NCBI RefSeq assembly: GCF_035653575.1
Contig: NZ_DASRBQ010000156.1
Span: forward strand, 1-64,000
DNA: 64,000 nt
Direction of reading: 5' to 3'
Source of the DNA: Actinocrinis sp035653575
Lineage (GTDB): Bacteria > Actinomycetota > Actinomycetes > Streptomycetales > Catenulisporaceae
Under the pieces are notes generated by a model, which was not told where the DNA came from, did not search any database, and was given only the letters and a program-made list of their open reading frames with translations. The position numbers were made by a program, and so were the translations under genes. Position 1 is the first letter of the stretch, and the number at the start of each line of letters is the position of its first letter. Below are positions 1-10,710 of this stretch, one piece after another.

Positions 1-2
1 CG

Positions 3-791
3 AGCACGAGCGCGACTGCCGGTGCTGACGCCACACGCCCCGCGTCACCCCAAGCCGGCCCGCCTTCCGCGAAAGCAGCGAGTGCTCCCGCGGGCTTCCG
101 CGCCGTCACCTTCGTCAACAACGTGCAGCAGACGATCTGGGTCGGCGCGGGCGAGCAGACTCCGCAGCCCGCGCTCGCCACGACCGGCTGGATGCTCCCG
201 GCCGGACAAAGCCTGACGATCACGGTCCCGGACAAGTGGAACGGACGTTTCTGGGGACGCACCGGCTGCCAGTTCAACGCCGCGGGCAGCGGCCACTGCC
301 AGACCGGCGACTGCGCGGAGCGCTTCCAGTGCGCGCAATACGGAGCCATCCCGGCCACACTCGCCGAGTTCAACCTCAACTCCTGGCGCAACCTCGACTT
401 CTACGACGTCAGCATGGTCGACGGCTCGAACCTGCCGATGTACATCAACATCGTCAAGGGCGCGACGAAGGACCCGATCAGCCCGACCGGCTGTTCGGCG
501 GCCGGCTGCACGAGACCGGTGGCCTGCCCGTCGGCGCTCCAGGTCCACGCGGGCGGCGCTGTGGTCGGCTGCGAATCACCCTGCGGCGTGTTCGGCACCG
601 ACCAGTACTGCTGCCGCGGCCAATGGGCGCCGCGCTCAGCCTGCGACCCGACCAAGTGGCCGGTCGACTACGCGACGCTCTTCAAGCAGGCCGAGCCGTT
701 CGCGTACTCCTACGTCGACGACGACGCCACCAGCACCTTCACCTGCTCGGGTGAGTGCGACTACCGCATCACCTTCGGTCTGAGCCCCTAG
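3..791 (+). CDS. Thaumatin-like secreted protein, 5' end cut by window
   Basis: The frame is open from the window edge, so the start and any signal peptide are not visible; 262 residues remain. After a low-complexity Ala/Pro/Thr stretch the thaumatin fold starts at VTFVNNVQQTIWVG and runs through GSGHCQTGDC (close to the family signature), FYDVSMVDG, DQYCCRG and AYSYVDDDATSTFTC. Fourteen cysteines are visible, in keeping with the family's disulfide-rich beta barrel, and the acidic-cleft residues (Arg, Glu, Asp) appear present. Thaumatin-like proteins are best known from plants and fungi, where some bind or cleave beta-glucans; bacterial members occur in actinomycetes. An extracellular carbohydrate-binding or antifungal role is inference. 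The family call is firm. Confidence 0.93.
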   Translation, partial: STSATAGADATRPASPQAGPPSAKAASAPAGFRAVTFVNNVQQTIWVGAGEQTPQPALATTGWMLPAGQSLTITVPDKWNGRFWGRTGCQFNAAGSGHCQTGDCAERFQCAQYGAIPATLAEFNLNSWRNLDFYDVSMVDGSNLPMYINIVKGATKDPISPTGCSAAGCTRPVACPSALQVHAGGAVVGCESPCGVFGTDQYCCRGQWAPRSACDPTKWPVDYATLFKQAEPFAYSYVDDDATSTFTCSGECDYRITFGLSP

Positions 792-908
792 CGTGCCCGT
801 TGATCGCATCCGACGCGCAGAACCCGGATTTATCCGAAGGCTTTTGTCAGAGCCCTTCGATAGAATATCGCTGCCAGCGCGGGGCTGGCACATTCCCGGG
901 GAGGCTTC

Positions 909-2045
909 ATGCGGGGACGATCATTGTTCGCGTCCATCACGACCCTGACGTGCGCGTCAGCCCTAGCCATGGTGGCGGTGCCGGCGAGCGCCACCGAGTC
1001 CGCGACCACCGCCACCTGCCCGGCGGTCGCGCATCACGTCGACGCCAGCCGGACCGGCAAGTCGTGCACCACGCTCTCGGCGACGCCCCACCAGAAGTGG
1101 TCGGTCACCCTGGACGGGTCGGTGTCGTACCCGATCATCGCGGCCGGCAAGGTCTTCGTGACGACGGCGAACCCCGGCGGCAATTCCGGCGGCCAGCTCT
1201 ACGCACTGGACGCGGCAACCGGCAAGGTGGTCTGGGGACCGGTTGCGCTCAGCGGCACGTACTACTTCTTCGCCCTCGCCTATGACGGCGGCGAGCTGTT
1301 CACCAACAACTTCGACGGCACGGTCACGGCGTTCGATCCCGCGACCGGCGCCCAGCTCTGGTCGACCGCCACGGTGTACTTCTCCGGCGAGCCGGTCGCG
1401 ACCGGCGGCGTCGTCTACGTCTACGGATCCGGTCACGTCGTCGCCCTCTCCGAGTCGACCGGCGCCGTGAACTGGCAGGCCAGCGTGGACGGTGACGGCG
1501 GATCCCTCGCGGTGGACGGCAGCGGGGTCTACGCCAACGGCGGCTGCTCGCAGACCCACATCTCGCTCACCGGCGCCGTGCTGTGGAACGACAACGACGG
1601 CTGCACCGGTGGCGGCGGGGGCACCTCGTACCTCACCTCGTCGTTGTTCTTCTCCGACACCGGCGACCACATTCTCAAGAAGACCACCGGCACCGCCGTC
1701 GGCACCTTCACCGGAACGCCCGCGTTCTCGCACGGCAACGCGTTCTTCGCCGACGGCACGCAACTGTCGTCCGAGGCCCTGTCGAACTTCGCGCTGCGCT
1801 TCACCACGACCCTCCCCAGCCAGATCGTTGCCGGCCCGGTCATCGCGGGCAACGTCGTCTACCTGGGCAGCGCTGACAACAAGCTGTACGGAGTCAGCAC
1901 GTCGACCGGCAAGATCGTCGTCACGCTGCCCCTCCCCGGCACCCCTGGCGGTGGCGGCGAGTACTTCGCGCCCCCGTCGGACATCAACGTCGGCGACGGC
2001 CTGCTCGTCGTCCCCACCGGCTCCACCGTCACCGCTTTCGACTAG
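909..2045 (+). CDS. Secreted PQQ-type beta-propeller protein
   Basis: 378 residues with a Sec signal peptide (MRGRS, hydrophobic core, cleavage near ASA-TES at about residue 30). The mature part is built of repeated blade motifs of the PQQ/BamB type: LYALDAATGKVVWG, VTAFDPATGAQLWS, VVALSESTGAVNWQ, LYGVSTSTGKIV. It has none of the other domains of quinoprotein dehydrogenases, so a binding or scaffolding role outside the cell is more likely than catalysis. A GGGGAGG ribosome site lies 5 bases before the ATG. Its 3' end overlaps the convergent transporter gene by 17 bases. Function beyond the fold is unknown. Confidence 0.85.
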   Translation: MRGRSLFASITTLTCASALAMVAVPASATESATTATCPAVAHHVDASRTGKSCTTLSATPHQKWSVTLDGSVSYPIIAAGKVFVTTANPGGNSGGQLYALDAATGKVVWGPVALSGTYYFFALAYDGGELFTNNFDGTVTAFDPATGAQLWSTATVYFSGEPVATGGVVYVYGSGHVVALSESTGAVNWQASVDGDGGSLAVDGSGVYANGGCSQTHISLTGAVLWNDNDGCTGGGGGTSYLTSSLFFSDTGDHILKKTTGTAVGTFTGTPAFSHGNAFFADGTQLSSEALSNFALRFTTTLPSQIVAGPVIAGNVVYLGSADNKLYGVSTSTGKIVVTLPLPGTPGGGGEYFAPPSDINVGDGLLVVPTGSTVTAFD

Positions 2046-2961
2046 GCGGCTGCGGGCTCGGCGCATCAGGTATCGAAGCTTGGTCGCGTGCCGAGTTCAG
2101 GATGAGCGCGCACCCGACGATGGCAGCGCCTCCAAGAAGCTCGAGCACAGTCGGCCACTGGCGGTAGAACGCGAGTCCGAAGGCGAGGCCCCATACCGCC
2201 TCTAACGTGAGCAGGTTCCCAGCGCGAACGGGCTCGACCTGCTCGAAGCCGTAATTGATCAAGAAGACGTTGAGCGCGTTCAGGACCCCGGCGAGCATGA
2301 CCGCACCCCACACCGGCGCGTGAGCGAGGTGCGGCATGCCTTGGCCGGACACAAAGGAACCGAGGGCCACCCACAGCACGCCGGCGCCCAGGAGAAGGAC
2401 GGTGATCTCAGCGTTGTTCAGGGCGCCGTCGTGCTGTGACCGGCCGAGATAGCTCACCGCGATGCCAAGCAGTCCCAACAGCGCGAGGAGATCGCCGCGA
2501 TCCCAGACCGGCAGGTGTATCCCTCGGCCCGGATCGTGCAGCGATACAGCGGCGACTCCGACGACGCAGCCGGCGACACTCCCGATCCGGCGACGCGTGA
2601 GCGGAGTCTGTCGAAGGGCCAGCGCCAAGATCGAGACGAGTGGAAGTGCCGCGATAAACGAGACGTCGCCGATGAGTGTCAGGGTCGCGGCCTTGGAGAA
2701 AAGCTCCGTGCCGATTGGGTACAGCAGCAGTGCCCGTATAGCGATGACACCCCACTCTCGCGGTCTGACGCGTGCCACGACTCGCCAGCGAATGCGCGAG
2801 TTGAACACGAGACCGGCGACGAGAAGGGCCGCCGCCCCTCGCAGATAGACCTGCTGCGCGATGGTGAAGCTGGTATTGAGGTAGCGCGCCAATACGGTCA
2901 TCAGCGCGAATGAGGCGGCCAGCAGGATCAGGGCCAGCGTTCCCCGGCCGCGGCTGGTCAT
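2029..2961 (-). CDS. EamA/DMT-family transporter
   Basis: 310 residues with about ten hydrophobic helices in two homologous EamA halves, the usual length and layout of drug/metabolite transporters. The first helix begins at residue 8 (LALILLAASFALMTVLARY). The second half has the typical short loops between helices, and the protein ends in a basic tail (PPSRKR). The ATG is preceded by GGAGGGGG at a somewhat long spacing of 11 bases. The substrate cannot be read from the sequence. It converges on the propeller gene with a 17-base overlap and stands alone. Confidence 0.85.
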   Translation of the reverse strand: MTSRGRGTLALILLAASFALMTVLARYLNTSFTIAQQVYLRGAAALLVAGLVFNSRIRWRVVARVRPREWGVIAIRALLLYPIGTELFSKAATLTLIGDVSFIAALPLVSILALALRQTPLTRRRIGSVAGCVVGVAAVSLHDPGRGIHLPVWDRGDLLALLGLLGIAVSYLGRSQHDGALNNAEITVLLLGAGVLWVALGSFVSGQGMPHLAHAPVWGAVMLAGVLNALNVFLINYGFEQVEPVRAGNLLTLEAVWGLAFGLAFYRQWPTVLELLGGAAIVGCALILNSARDQASIPDAPSPQPPSRKR

Positions 2962-3123
2962 GGCAACCCGTCCCCCTCCTCGCCGCAGTCAGCCATGCCG
3001 CGATACTCGCCCCACCACGCAAGCCGCTCTCGCACAGCCATGATTCCCCAGCCGCCTGACCGGTACCCCAGGACGCGCAGGGGGGACGATCTCGATCAAT
3101 TCGGGGCAGGTAGCCTGGTTGAC

Positions 3124-3423
3124 ATGCAACTCTCTCGGCGTGCTTCCTGGCTCTTGATCGCGTTCGCTGCGTGGTCGTGGTTCATCTGGGTGACCTTGAT
3201 CAAGAACATCTCGGCGGACTCGCGGTCCTGGAGCCCGACTCACGCGCCGACCGCGTTCTTCGGTGTGCACGTGGCGTTGGCAGTCATCTCGATCGCGTTC
3301 GGTTCCGCCATCGGCTGGCTCGGCTGGCGGGGACTACGTGCGGCGGCCAAGGGCGGCAACGCGACGGCGGCCGAGACGACTGCTGTCGCCCCGGCCGCTA
3401 AGACTCCGGCTTCAGTGGAGTAA
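3124..3423 (+). CDS. Small two-helix membrane protein, SCO4848-like
   Basis: 99 residues: an N-terminal helix (SWLLIAFAAWSWFIWVTLI), a short outside loop with Asn and Ser, a second helix (VHVALAVISIAFGSAIGWLGW) and an Ala/Lys/Thr-rich tail. The pattern MxLSRxxSWxLxAF...WSWxIW matches what I recall of the SCO4848 family, which sits beside the sdh genes in streptomycetes. The ATG was chosen over upstream in-frame starts because homology begins here. No clear ribosome site is present, but TAGCCT lies 7 bases upstream, so a leaderless transcript is possible. Function unknown. Confidence 0.75.
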   Translation: MQLSRRASWLLIAFAAWSWFIWVTLIKNISADSRSWSPTHAPTAFFGVHVALAVISIAFGSAIGWLGWRGLRAAAKGGNATAAETTAVAPAAKTPASVE

Positions 3424-3447
3424 TCGCTCAGTTCAGGCCTTCTCGCC

Positions 3448-4248
3448 CTAGACCCGTCGCGTGATCAACGCCCGCTTCACCTCGGCGATGGCTTGGGTGA
3501 TCTGGATGCCGCGCGGGCAGGCCTCCGTGCAGTTGAAGGTGGTGCGGCAGCGCCAGACGCCCTCGCGGTCGTTCAGGATCTCCAGGCGCTCCTCGGCCCC
3601 GTCGTCGCGCGAGTCGAAGATGAAGCGGTGCGCGTTGACGATCGCCGCCGGGCCGAAGTATTGGCCGTCCGTCCAGAACACCGGGCAGGACGTCGTGCAA
3701 GCCGCGCACAGGATGCACTTGGTGGTGTCGTCGAAGCGCTCCCGGTCCTGCTGCGACTGAAGCCGCTCGCGAGTCGGCGAGTTGCCGTGCGCGATCAGGA
3801 ACGGCTTGACGTCGCGGTAGGCCTGCAGGAACGGCTCCATGTCCACGACCAGGTCCTTGATCACCGGCAGGCCCTGGATCGGCTCGACCGTGATCGGCTT
3901 GGCGCGGCCGGTCTTCTTGTCGATCGTCATCAGATCCTTGACGAGCGACTTGCAGGCGAGGCGGTTGCGGCCGTTGATGCGCATCGCGTCCGAGCCGCAG
4001 ACCCCGTGCGCGCAGGAGCGGCGGAAGGTCAGCGAGCCGTCCTGCTCCCACTTGATCGCGTGTAGCGCATCGAGGATGCGCCACGTCGGCAGCGCCTGTA
4101 CCTCGAACTCGTCCCAGCGTGACTCGTCGGTGTCCGGGTTGTAGCGGCGGACCTGCACGGTGATCGTGAGGAACTGTGGCGCCGCGGCAGAGGACTGCTG
4201 CTCGGCGTTCCCGGCCGACTGGTGCTGATCGAGGGTTGCGGTGGCCAT
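3448..4248 (-). CDS. sdhB: Succinate dehydrogenase iron-sulfur subunit
   Basis: 266 residues. It passes electrons from the flavoprotein through three Fe-S clusters to quinone at the membrane. The [2Fe-2S] ligands are C79, C84, D87 and C99 (CAHGVCGSD...LAC); Asp in place of the third Cys is also found in E. coli SdhB. The second cluster motif is CILCAACTTSCP (C178, C181, C184, C188), followed by CTEACPRGI. The N-terminus has about 20 extra Gln/Ser/Ala-rich residues. Its ATG overlaps the sdhA stop as TGATG, so the two are translationally coupled. Last gene of the sdhCDAB operon. Confidence 0.97.
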   Translation of the reverse strand: MATATLDQHQSAGNAEQQSSAAAPQFLTITVQVRRYNPDTDESRWDEFEVQALPTWRILDALHAIKWEQDGSLTFRRSCAHGVCGSDAMRINGRNRLACKSLVKDLMTIDKKTGRAKPITVEPIQGLPVIKDLVVDMEPFLQAYRDVKPFLIAHGNSPTRERLQSQQDRERFDDTTKCILCAACTTSCPVFWTDGQYFGPAAIVNAHRFIFDSRDDGAEERLEILNDREGVWRCRTTFNCTEACPRGIQITQAIAEVKRALITRRV

Positions 4249-6014
4249 CAGTACTTACGCTCCATCGGCTGGTACCGGGTGACGGCGACGGGCTTCCAGT
4301 CCAGGCGGATCTCGTACGAGCCGTCCGCCCGGGCCTCCCGGTAAGCCATCGTGTGCTGCATGAAGTTCTCGTCGTCGCGCTTCTGGTAGTCCTCGCGGGC
4401 ATGGCCCCCGCGCGACTCCTTGCGGTTGCGCGCGCCTACGACCAGGACCTCGGCCAGGTCGAGCAGGAAGCCGAGTTCGACCGCCTCGAGCAGGTCGGTG
4501 TTGAACCGCTTGCCCTTGTCCTGGATCGCAACGTTCTTGTACCGGGCCTGGAGTGCCTTGACGTCCTCGTAGGCCTGCTTGAGCGTCGTGTCGTTGCGGT
4601 ACACGCCCGCGTTGTTGTCCATCGTGTCTTGCAGTTCCTTGCGGATCTGCGCGACCTTCTCGGTGCCGGTCGAGTTGCGCAGGTTGTCGATGAGCGTGAC
4701 GACGTAGGCGGCCGGGTTCTCCGGGAGTTCCGGCAGTTCGGCCGTCTCGGCGAACTTGGCCGCGGCGATGCCCGCGCGGCGGCCGAACACGTTGATGTCC
4801 AGCAGGCTGTTGGTGCCGAGGCGGTTCGCGCCGTGGACGGACACGCATGCGACTTCGCCCGCCGCGTACAGGCCCGGCACGACGGTGTTGTTGTCGCTGA
4901 GCACCTCGGCCTCGACGTTCGTCGGCACGCCGCCCATCGCATAGTGCGCGGTCGGGTACACCGGGACCAGTTCCGTGGTCGGCTCGACGCCCAGGTACGT
5001 GCGTGCGAACTCGGTGATGTCCGGCAGCTTCTCCTCAATCTGCTCGGCCGGAAGGTGCGTCAGGTCGAGGTAGACGTAATCCTTGTTCGGACCCGCGCCG
5101 CGACCCTCGCGCACCTCCAGGACCATCGAGCGGGCGACGATGTCACGCGGCGCCAGGTCCTTGATGGTCGGCGCGTAACGCTCCATGAAGCGCTCGCCGT
5201 CCGCGTTGCGCAGGATGCCGCCTTCGCCGCGGGCACCTTCGGTCAGCAGGATGCCGAGGCCGGCCAGTCCGGTCGGGTGGAACTGGTAGAACTCCATGTC
5301 CTCAAGCGGCAGGCCCTTGCGCCAGATGATGCCCATGCCGTCGCCGGTGAGCGTGTGCGCGTTCGAGGTGGTCTTGAAGACCTTGCCGAAGCCGCCGGTG
5401 GCGAAGATGACGGCCTTGGCGCGGAAGACGTGGATCTCGCCGGTCGCCAGTTCGTACGCGACGACACCGGCCGTACGGCGCACGCCGTCCTCGTCCGGGT
5501 CGGTGAGCAGCAGGTCGAGGACGTAGAACTCGTTGAAGAACTCGATGCCCTCCTTGACGCAGTTCTGATAAAGCGTCTGGAGGATCATGTGGCCAGTCCG
5601 GTCGGCCGCGTAGCAGGAGCGGCGTACCGCAGCCTCGCCGTGGTTACGCGTGTGACCGCCGAAACGGCGCTGGTCGATCCGGCCCTCCGGAGTGCGCGAG
5701 AAGGGCAGGCCCATCTTCTCAAGGTCGAGCACCGCGTCGATGGCCTCACGGCACATGATCTCGGCGGCGTCCTGGTCGGTCAGGTAGTCGCCGCCCTTGA
5801 CCGTGTCGAAGGTGTGCCACTCCCAGTTGTCGTCCTCGACGTTGGCCAGGGCCGCGCACATGCCGCCCTGCGCCGCGCCGGTGTGTGACCGGGTCGGGTA
5901 CAGCTTGGTGAGTACCGCGGTCCGCGACCGAGTACCGGCTTCGAGGGCCGCACGCATGCCTGCGCCACCCGCGCCGACGATGACCGTGTCGTAAGTGTGT
6001 GTGTTGATCGCCAT
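4248..6014 (-). CDS. sdhA: Succinate dehydrogenase flavoprotein subunit
   Basis: 588 residues, full length. Oxidises succinate to fumarate with covalently bound FAD. The Rossmann motif VGAGGAGMRAALEAG is at residues 13-27, the FAD-linking His is H44 in SHTGAAQGG, and the substrate-site segments HPTGLAG, GARGEGGILRN and the conserved Arg near LAPRDIVARSM are all present. It lies between sdhD (13-base gap) and sdhB (1-base overlap). Together with the three other subunits it forms complex II of the TCA cycle and respiratory chain. Long open frames on the other strand here are codon-bias shadows. Confidence 0.98.
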   Translation of the reverse strand: MAINTHTYDTVIVGAGGAGMRAALEAGTRSRTAVLTKLYPTRSHTGAAQGGMCAALANVEDDNWEWHTFDTVKGGDYLTDQDAAEIMCREAIDAVLDLEKMGLPFSRTPEGRIDQRRFGGHTRNHGEAAVRRSCYAADRTGHMILQTLYQNCVKEGIEFFNEFYVLDLLLTDPDEDGVRRTAGVVAYELATGEIHVFRAKAVIFATGGFGKVFKTTSNAHTLTGDGMGIIWRKGLPLEDMEFYQFHPTGLAGLGILLTEGARGEGGILRNADGERFMERYAPTIKDLAPRDIVARSMVLEVREGRGAGPNKDYVYLDLTHLPAEQIEEKLPDITEFARTYLGVEPTTELVPVYPTAHYAMGGVPTNVEAEVLSDNNTVVPGLYAAGEVACVSVHGANRLGTNSLLDINVFGRRAGIAAAKFAETAELPELPENPAAYVVTLIDNLRNSTGTEKVAQIRKELQDTMDNNAGVYRNDTTLKQAYEDVKALQARYKNVAIQDKGKRFNTDLLEAVELGFLLDLAEVLVVGARNRKESRGGHAREDYQKRDDENFMQHTMAYREARADGSYEIRLDWKPVAVTRYQPMERKY

Positions 6015-6027
6015 CGTGTGCGCGCCC

Positions 6028-6519
6028 TTAGGCCTTGATGTTCGGGGTGAAGGTGAAGATGACCAGGCTGCCGAGGAAGATCATCAGCAGCGCCGCGGTG
6101 TACAGCAGCGTCTTGAGGGCGAGCCGGGTGCCGTCGCGCTCGGCGTAGTCGTTGATGACCGTGCGCAGGCCGTTGACGCCGTGCAGGGTGGCCAGCCAGA
6201 GCGTGAGCAGATCCCAGACCTGCCAGAACGGCGAGGCCCAGCGGCCGGCCACGAAGGCGAAGTCGATCTTCTCCACGCCGCCGTCGAGCACCAGCATGAT
6301 GAAGAGGTGGCCGAGCACCAGGAATGTCAGCAGCAGGCCGGAGAACCGCATGAACAGCCAGCTGTAGAGCTCGAAGTTGGTGCGTGTGGCACGTGGGGTG
6401 CGCCGGCTGCGCAGGCGGGGGGATCCAGGAGTGGTGCGCGGCGAGCGCGGCGCCTCGATCGCGGGGGAGGCGGCGGCGGAAGCGGACGGGGCGGAAGTGG
6501 ACGGGTTGGAAGCGGACAT
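6028..6519 (-). CDS. sdhD: Succinate dehydrogenase membrane anchor subunit
   Basis: 163 residues. A disordered Ser/Pro/Ala/Arg-rich N-terminus of about 45 residues precedes three transmembrane helices: LFMRFSGLLLTFLVLGHLFIM, the segment around LLTLWLATLHGVNGLRTV, and TLLYTAALLMIFLGSLVIF. The family motif HGVNGLRTVINDY is present, and the histidines in LGHLF and LHGVNG are candidate haem or quinone-site residues. The ATG lies 11 bases after the sdhC stop with a poor ribosome site, suggesting coupling. The N-terminal extension is longer than usual; an internal start cannot be excluded. Confidence 0.93.
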   Translation of the reverse strand: MSASNPSTSAPSASAAASPAIEAPRSPRTTPGSPRLRSRRTPRATRTNFELYSWLFMRFSGLLLTFLVLGHLFIMLVLDGGVEKIDFAFVAGRWASPFWQVWDLLTLWLATLHGVNGLRTVINDYAERDGTRLALKTLLYTAALLMIFLGSLVIFTFTPNIKA

Positions 6520-6530
6520 GGTGCGTGGGC

Positions 6531-7013
6531 CTACTTCCCGAAGATGGTGTGCCACGAGTGGGCGGTGATCGGATAGAGCATTCCGGCCATCAGGGCGATC
6601 CAGACGCCGACCACGATCCAGAGCATCCGCCGCTGGTAGCGCGGTCCCTTCGCCCAGAAGTCGACCGCGATGATGCGCAGCCCGTTGAAGGCGTGGAAGA
6701 CGATCGCCGCGGTCAGGCCGTACTCGAGGAAGTTGGTGACCGGGTTCTTGTAGCTGTCGATCACCGTGTTGTACGACGACTTCGAGACCCGGACCAGCGC
6801 GGTGTCGAGCACGTGCGCGAACAGGAAGAAGAAGATCAGCACGCCGGTGATCCGGTGCGCCACCCAGCTCCACATTCCCTCACGGCCGCGGTACAGCGTG
6901 CCGCGCCTGTTCTTACGGCCGGCGCTCGCAGAGCCGCCGGAGACGGGAGCGCCACGCCCAGGCGCGCTGCCTTGGGCGTCGCTGGTGCCGACCTTAGGCG
7001 TGGTTATAGCCAT
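6531..7013 (-). CDS. sdhC: Succinate dehydrogenase cytochrome b556 subunit
   Basis: 160 residues with a Gly/Ser/Pro-rich N-terminus of about 40 residues and three helices. The family motif SWVAHRITGVLIFFFLFAHVLDT contains the conserved SxxHRxTG element and the likely haem-ligand His (AHVLDT). FHAFNGLRIIAVDFW matches the second conserved motif. It is the first gene of sdhCDAB, divergent from the mutase gene across 285 bases. In that gap CCTGT-n6-ACAGG flanked by outer CCTG/CAGG lies just upstream of the start and may be a regulatory dyad, though no regulator is known. Confidence 0.95.
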   Translation of the reverse strand: MAITTPKVGTSDAQGSAPGRGAPVSGGSASAGRKNRRGTLYRGREGMWSWVAHRITGVLIFFFLFAHVLDTALVRVSKSSYNTVIDSYKNPVTNFLEYGLTAAIVFHAFNGLRIIAVDFWAKGPRYQRRMLWIVVGVWIALMAGMLYPITAHSWHTIFGK

Positions 7014-7298
7014 GGGCGTTGCCCGGCCCTTTCCGGTTGTCGCTCAGGCGGAGTGGTCCTGCCTGTCTCACCACAGGTTAAGCAGGCGACTACCCGTGAA
7101 ATCGCCGCGAGAGGGGCCACTGTGAGCGATCTCGCATCCGACAATACGGACATTCCACCTCAGGCGTGGACGGGACCGGGGTGTGATTCGCGCGACAACA
7201 GGGGTGTGCGGGTGCTGAGCGATCCGCAATACTCGGTGCAGAGGCAGCAACCCGAACGGGTGCCGACCCCACGACTTCCGACTGCGCGAGGTATTCAC

Positions 7299-8906
<1,608 letters not shown>

Positions 8907-9066
8907 CCCGCTGGCGTAAGGGCTTGTCCATCGGTTCGGTAAACGTTCCGCCGTGCCGGTCGCTCGTCCATTCGACTGCATCCCTTGGGCCTAGCCCGCA
9001 CGTGCCGCGAGCCATAGCCCTTAAGTGTCATCTTGGTCAACTTCAAGTTCCCATATGGCGGAACTA

Positions 9067-9079
9067 CTGGGATTCCCAG
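9067..9079. promoter_or_regulatory. Inverted repeat upstream of amidohydrolase gene
   Basis: CTGGGA-T-TCCCAG is a perfect 6+1+6 dyad ending 24 bases before the amidohydrolase start, inside a locally AT-richer 60 bases. It could be an operator for an unseen regulator. No regulator gene is adjacent, so the function is a guess. Confidence 0.3.
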
Positions 9080-9103
9080 GATTAGACGGACTACCGTAGG
9101 GGA

Positions 9104-10417
9104 ATGAACTTAAGTCTTCCGCTGGAAATCCAGGACCGAGCCGCCGATGACGTCGCGTCGTCGCGGCTCTCCGCGTTCCTGGCCCGGCGGGAGCCCGATC
9201 TGATCCGGTTTCGGCGCGACATGCACGCGCACCCGGAGCTCGGCCGCCGCGAGGTGCGCACCACCGGGAAGATCGTCGAGGCGCTGGAGGCCGCCGGCCT
9301 CGCGCCGAAGATCCTGCCGCTGGGCAGCGGCGTCATCTGCGACATCGACCCGGCGTCCGGTGAAGCGGGGACGGTAAACGGCTCGCCGGTGCCCTCCGCC
9401 CCCGTGGGCCCGCGCGGCCGCAGCCGGTTCGCCCTGCGCGCCGACATCGACGCGCTGCCCATCCAGGAGGCGAGCGAGCTTCCCTTTCGCTCGGTGATCG
9501 AGGGCGTTTCGCACGCCTGCGGCCACGACGTGCACACCACGACGGTGCTCGGCGCGGGGCTGTTCCTGGCCGAGGAGGCCAGGGCGGGCCGGCTGCCCCG
9601 CCCGGTGCGGCTGATCTTCCAGCCCGCCGAGGAACTGCTGCCCGGCGGCGCCGTCGACATGGTCGAGGCCGGGGCGCTCGACGGGGTCGGCTCGATCATC
9701 GGCGTGCACTGCGACCCGAAGGTGGACGCCGGCCGGATCGGCCTGCGCTCCGGCGCGCTGACCGCCGCCTGCGACACGCTCACCCTGCGGCTGTCCGGAC
9801 CCGGCGGCCACACCGCCCGCCCGCACCTGACCGTGGACCTGGTCTACGCGCTGGCCGCGCTGGTGACCGAGCTGCCCGCGGCCCTCTCCCGGCGGATGGA
9901 CCCGCGCGCCGGGGTCTCGCTGGTGTGGGGCGCGATCGCCGCCGGCAACGCGCCGAACGCGATCCCGCAGTTCGGCGAGGTGCGCGGCACGCTGCGGGCG
10001 ATGGACCAGCGGGCCTGGAGCCAGGCCCCGGACGTGATCCTGGAACTGGTCGACGCGATCGCCGCGACCTACGGCGCGAAGACCGAGCTGGAATACGTGC
10101 GCGGCGTGCCCCCGGTGGTCAACGACGAGCACGTGGTCGAGCTGATGCGCGAGGCCGCGCACCGGGTGATGGCGGCTCCGGGCGGCGCGGGCAGCGACGG
10201 CATCGTGCCGGTCGAGCAGTCCATGGGCGGCGAGGACTTCTCCTGGTACCTGCAGCACGTGCCCGGCGCGATGGCCCGGCTCGGCGTGCGCACCCCGGGC
10301 GACCCGACTCCCCGGGACCTGCACCAGCCGACCTTCCACGCGGACGAGGCGGCCATCGCGGTCGGCGTGCGCTTCTTCGCCGAGGCCGCACTCGCCGCCG
10401 ACCGGGCCGCGGTCTGA
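9104..10417 (+). CDS. M20D-family amidohydrolase (amino acid amidase/peptidase-like)
   Basis: 437 residues. Di-metal hydrolases of this family remove acyl groups from N-acyl amino acids or cleave small amides. Seen: HPELGRREVRTT near residue 40, RADIDALPIQE, HACGHDVHTT (metal Cys and His), FQPAEE (catalytic Glu), the ligand His in GVHCDP, and the C-terminal His of the DLHQPTFHAD motif. The dimerisation lid lies between. The length is slightly above average because of an insert (GEAGTVNGSPVPSAPVGPRG) between two core strands. AGGGG is very close to the ATG, so a leaderless start is possible. Transcribed alone; the exact substrate is unknown. Confidence 0.9.
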   Translation: MNLSLPLEIQDRAADDVASSRLSAFLARREPDLIRFRRDMHAHPELGRREVRTTGKIVEALEAAGLAPKILPLGSGVICDIDPASGEAGTVNGSPVPSAPVGPRGRSRFALRADIDALPIQEASELPFRSVIEGVSHACGHDVHTTTVLGAGLFLAEEARAGRLPRPVRLIFQPAEELLPGGAVDMVEAGALDGVGSIIGVHCDPKVDAGRIGLRSGALTAACDTLTLRLSGPGGHTARPHLTVDLVYALAALVTELPAALSRRMDPRAGVSLVWGAIAAGNAPNAIPQFGEVRGTLRAMDQRAWSQAPDVILELVDAIAATYGAKTELEYVRGVPPVVNDEHVVELMREAAHRVMAAPGGAGSDGIVPVEQSMGGEDFSWYLQHVPGAMARLGVRTPGDPTPRDLHQPTFHADEAAIAVGVRFFAEAALAADRAAV

Positions 10418-10710
10418 GCCGCATCCCCGGTTCGCCGGCGCCGGCGCCGGCCCCTGAACTGGCGTAGGCCGGAAGACCCTGACGGCCGCAAGGTTCGCCC
10501 GTTTACAGTCACCGGGAGTGCTACACCACTGGCGTTGGGCGATGCTGGCGGCGTGGCTGCGACCGCCGTATCACGGTTTCATCTCGGGTTCCAACCGGAG
10601 CCGTTGCGTTCCGCGCAGCGGGAAAGAACTCGTCGGGAAGGCCGGTCGCCGCGAATTATTCTCGCTTGATCGGCCACACGGCGCCGCAGTTCTTCTCTCA
10701 GGAGGTTTCG

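Noticed and set aside
3448..4248. Loss of a cluster ligand in SdhB (Asp87 for Cys)
   Set aside because: Asp at this position also occurs in functional enzymes such as E. coli SdhB, so it is not a defect.
4176..5888. 570-codon open frame antisense to sdhA
   Set aside because: It mirrors the high-GC third-position bias of sdhA, is Val/Arg/Leu/Asp-rich with no recognisable motif, and sdhA is fully conserved on the other strand.
7014..7298. Cobalamin riboswitch ahead of the B12-dependent mutase
   Set aside because: The gap is long enough, but I could not find the B12-box core GCCACTG with matching helices; the GGCCACTG near 7117 lacks the rest.
10434..10451. 18-bp GCCGGC palindrome as an operator
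   Set aside because: Three tandem GCCGGC units arise readily at this GC content; more likely part of the amidohydrolase terminator.
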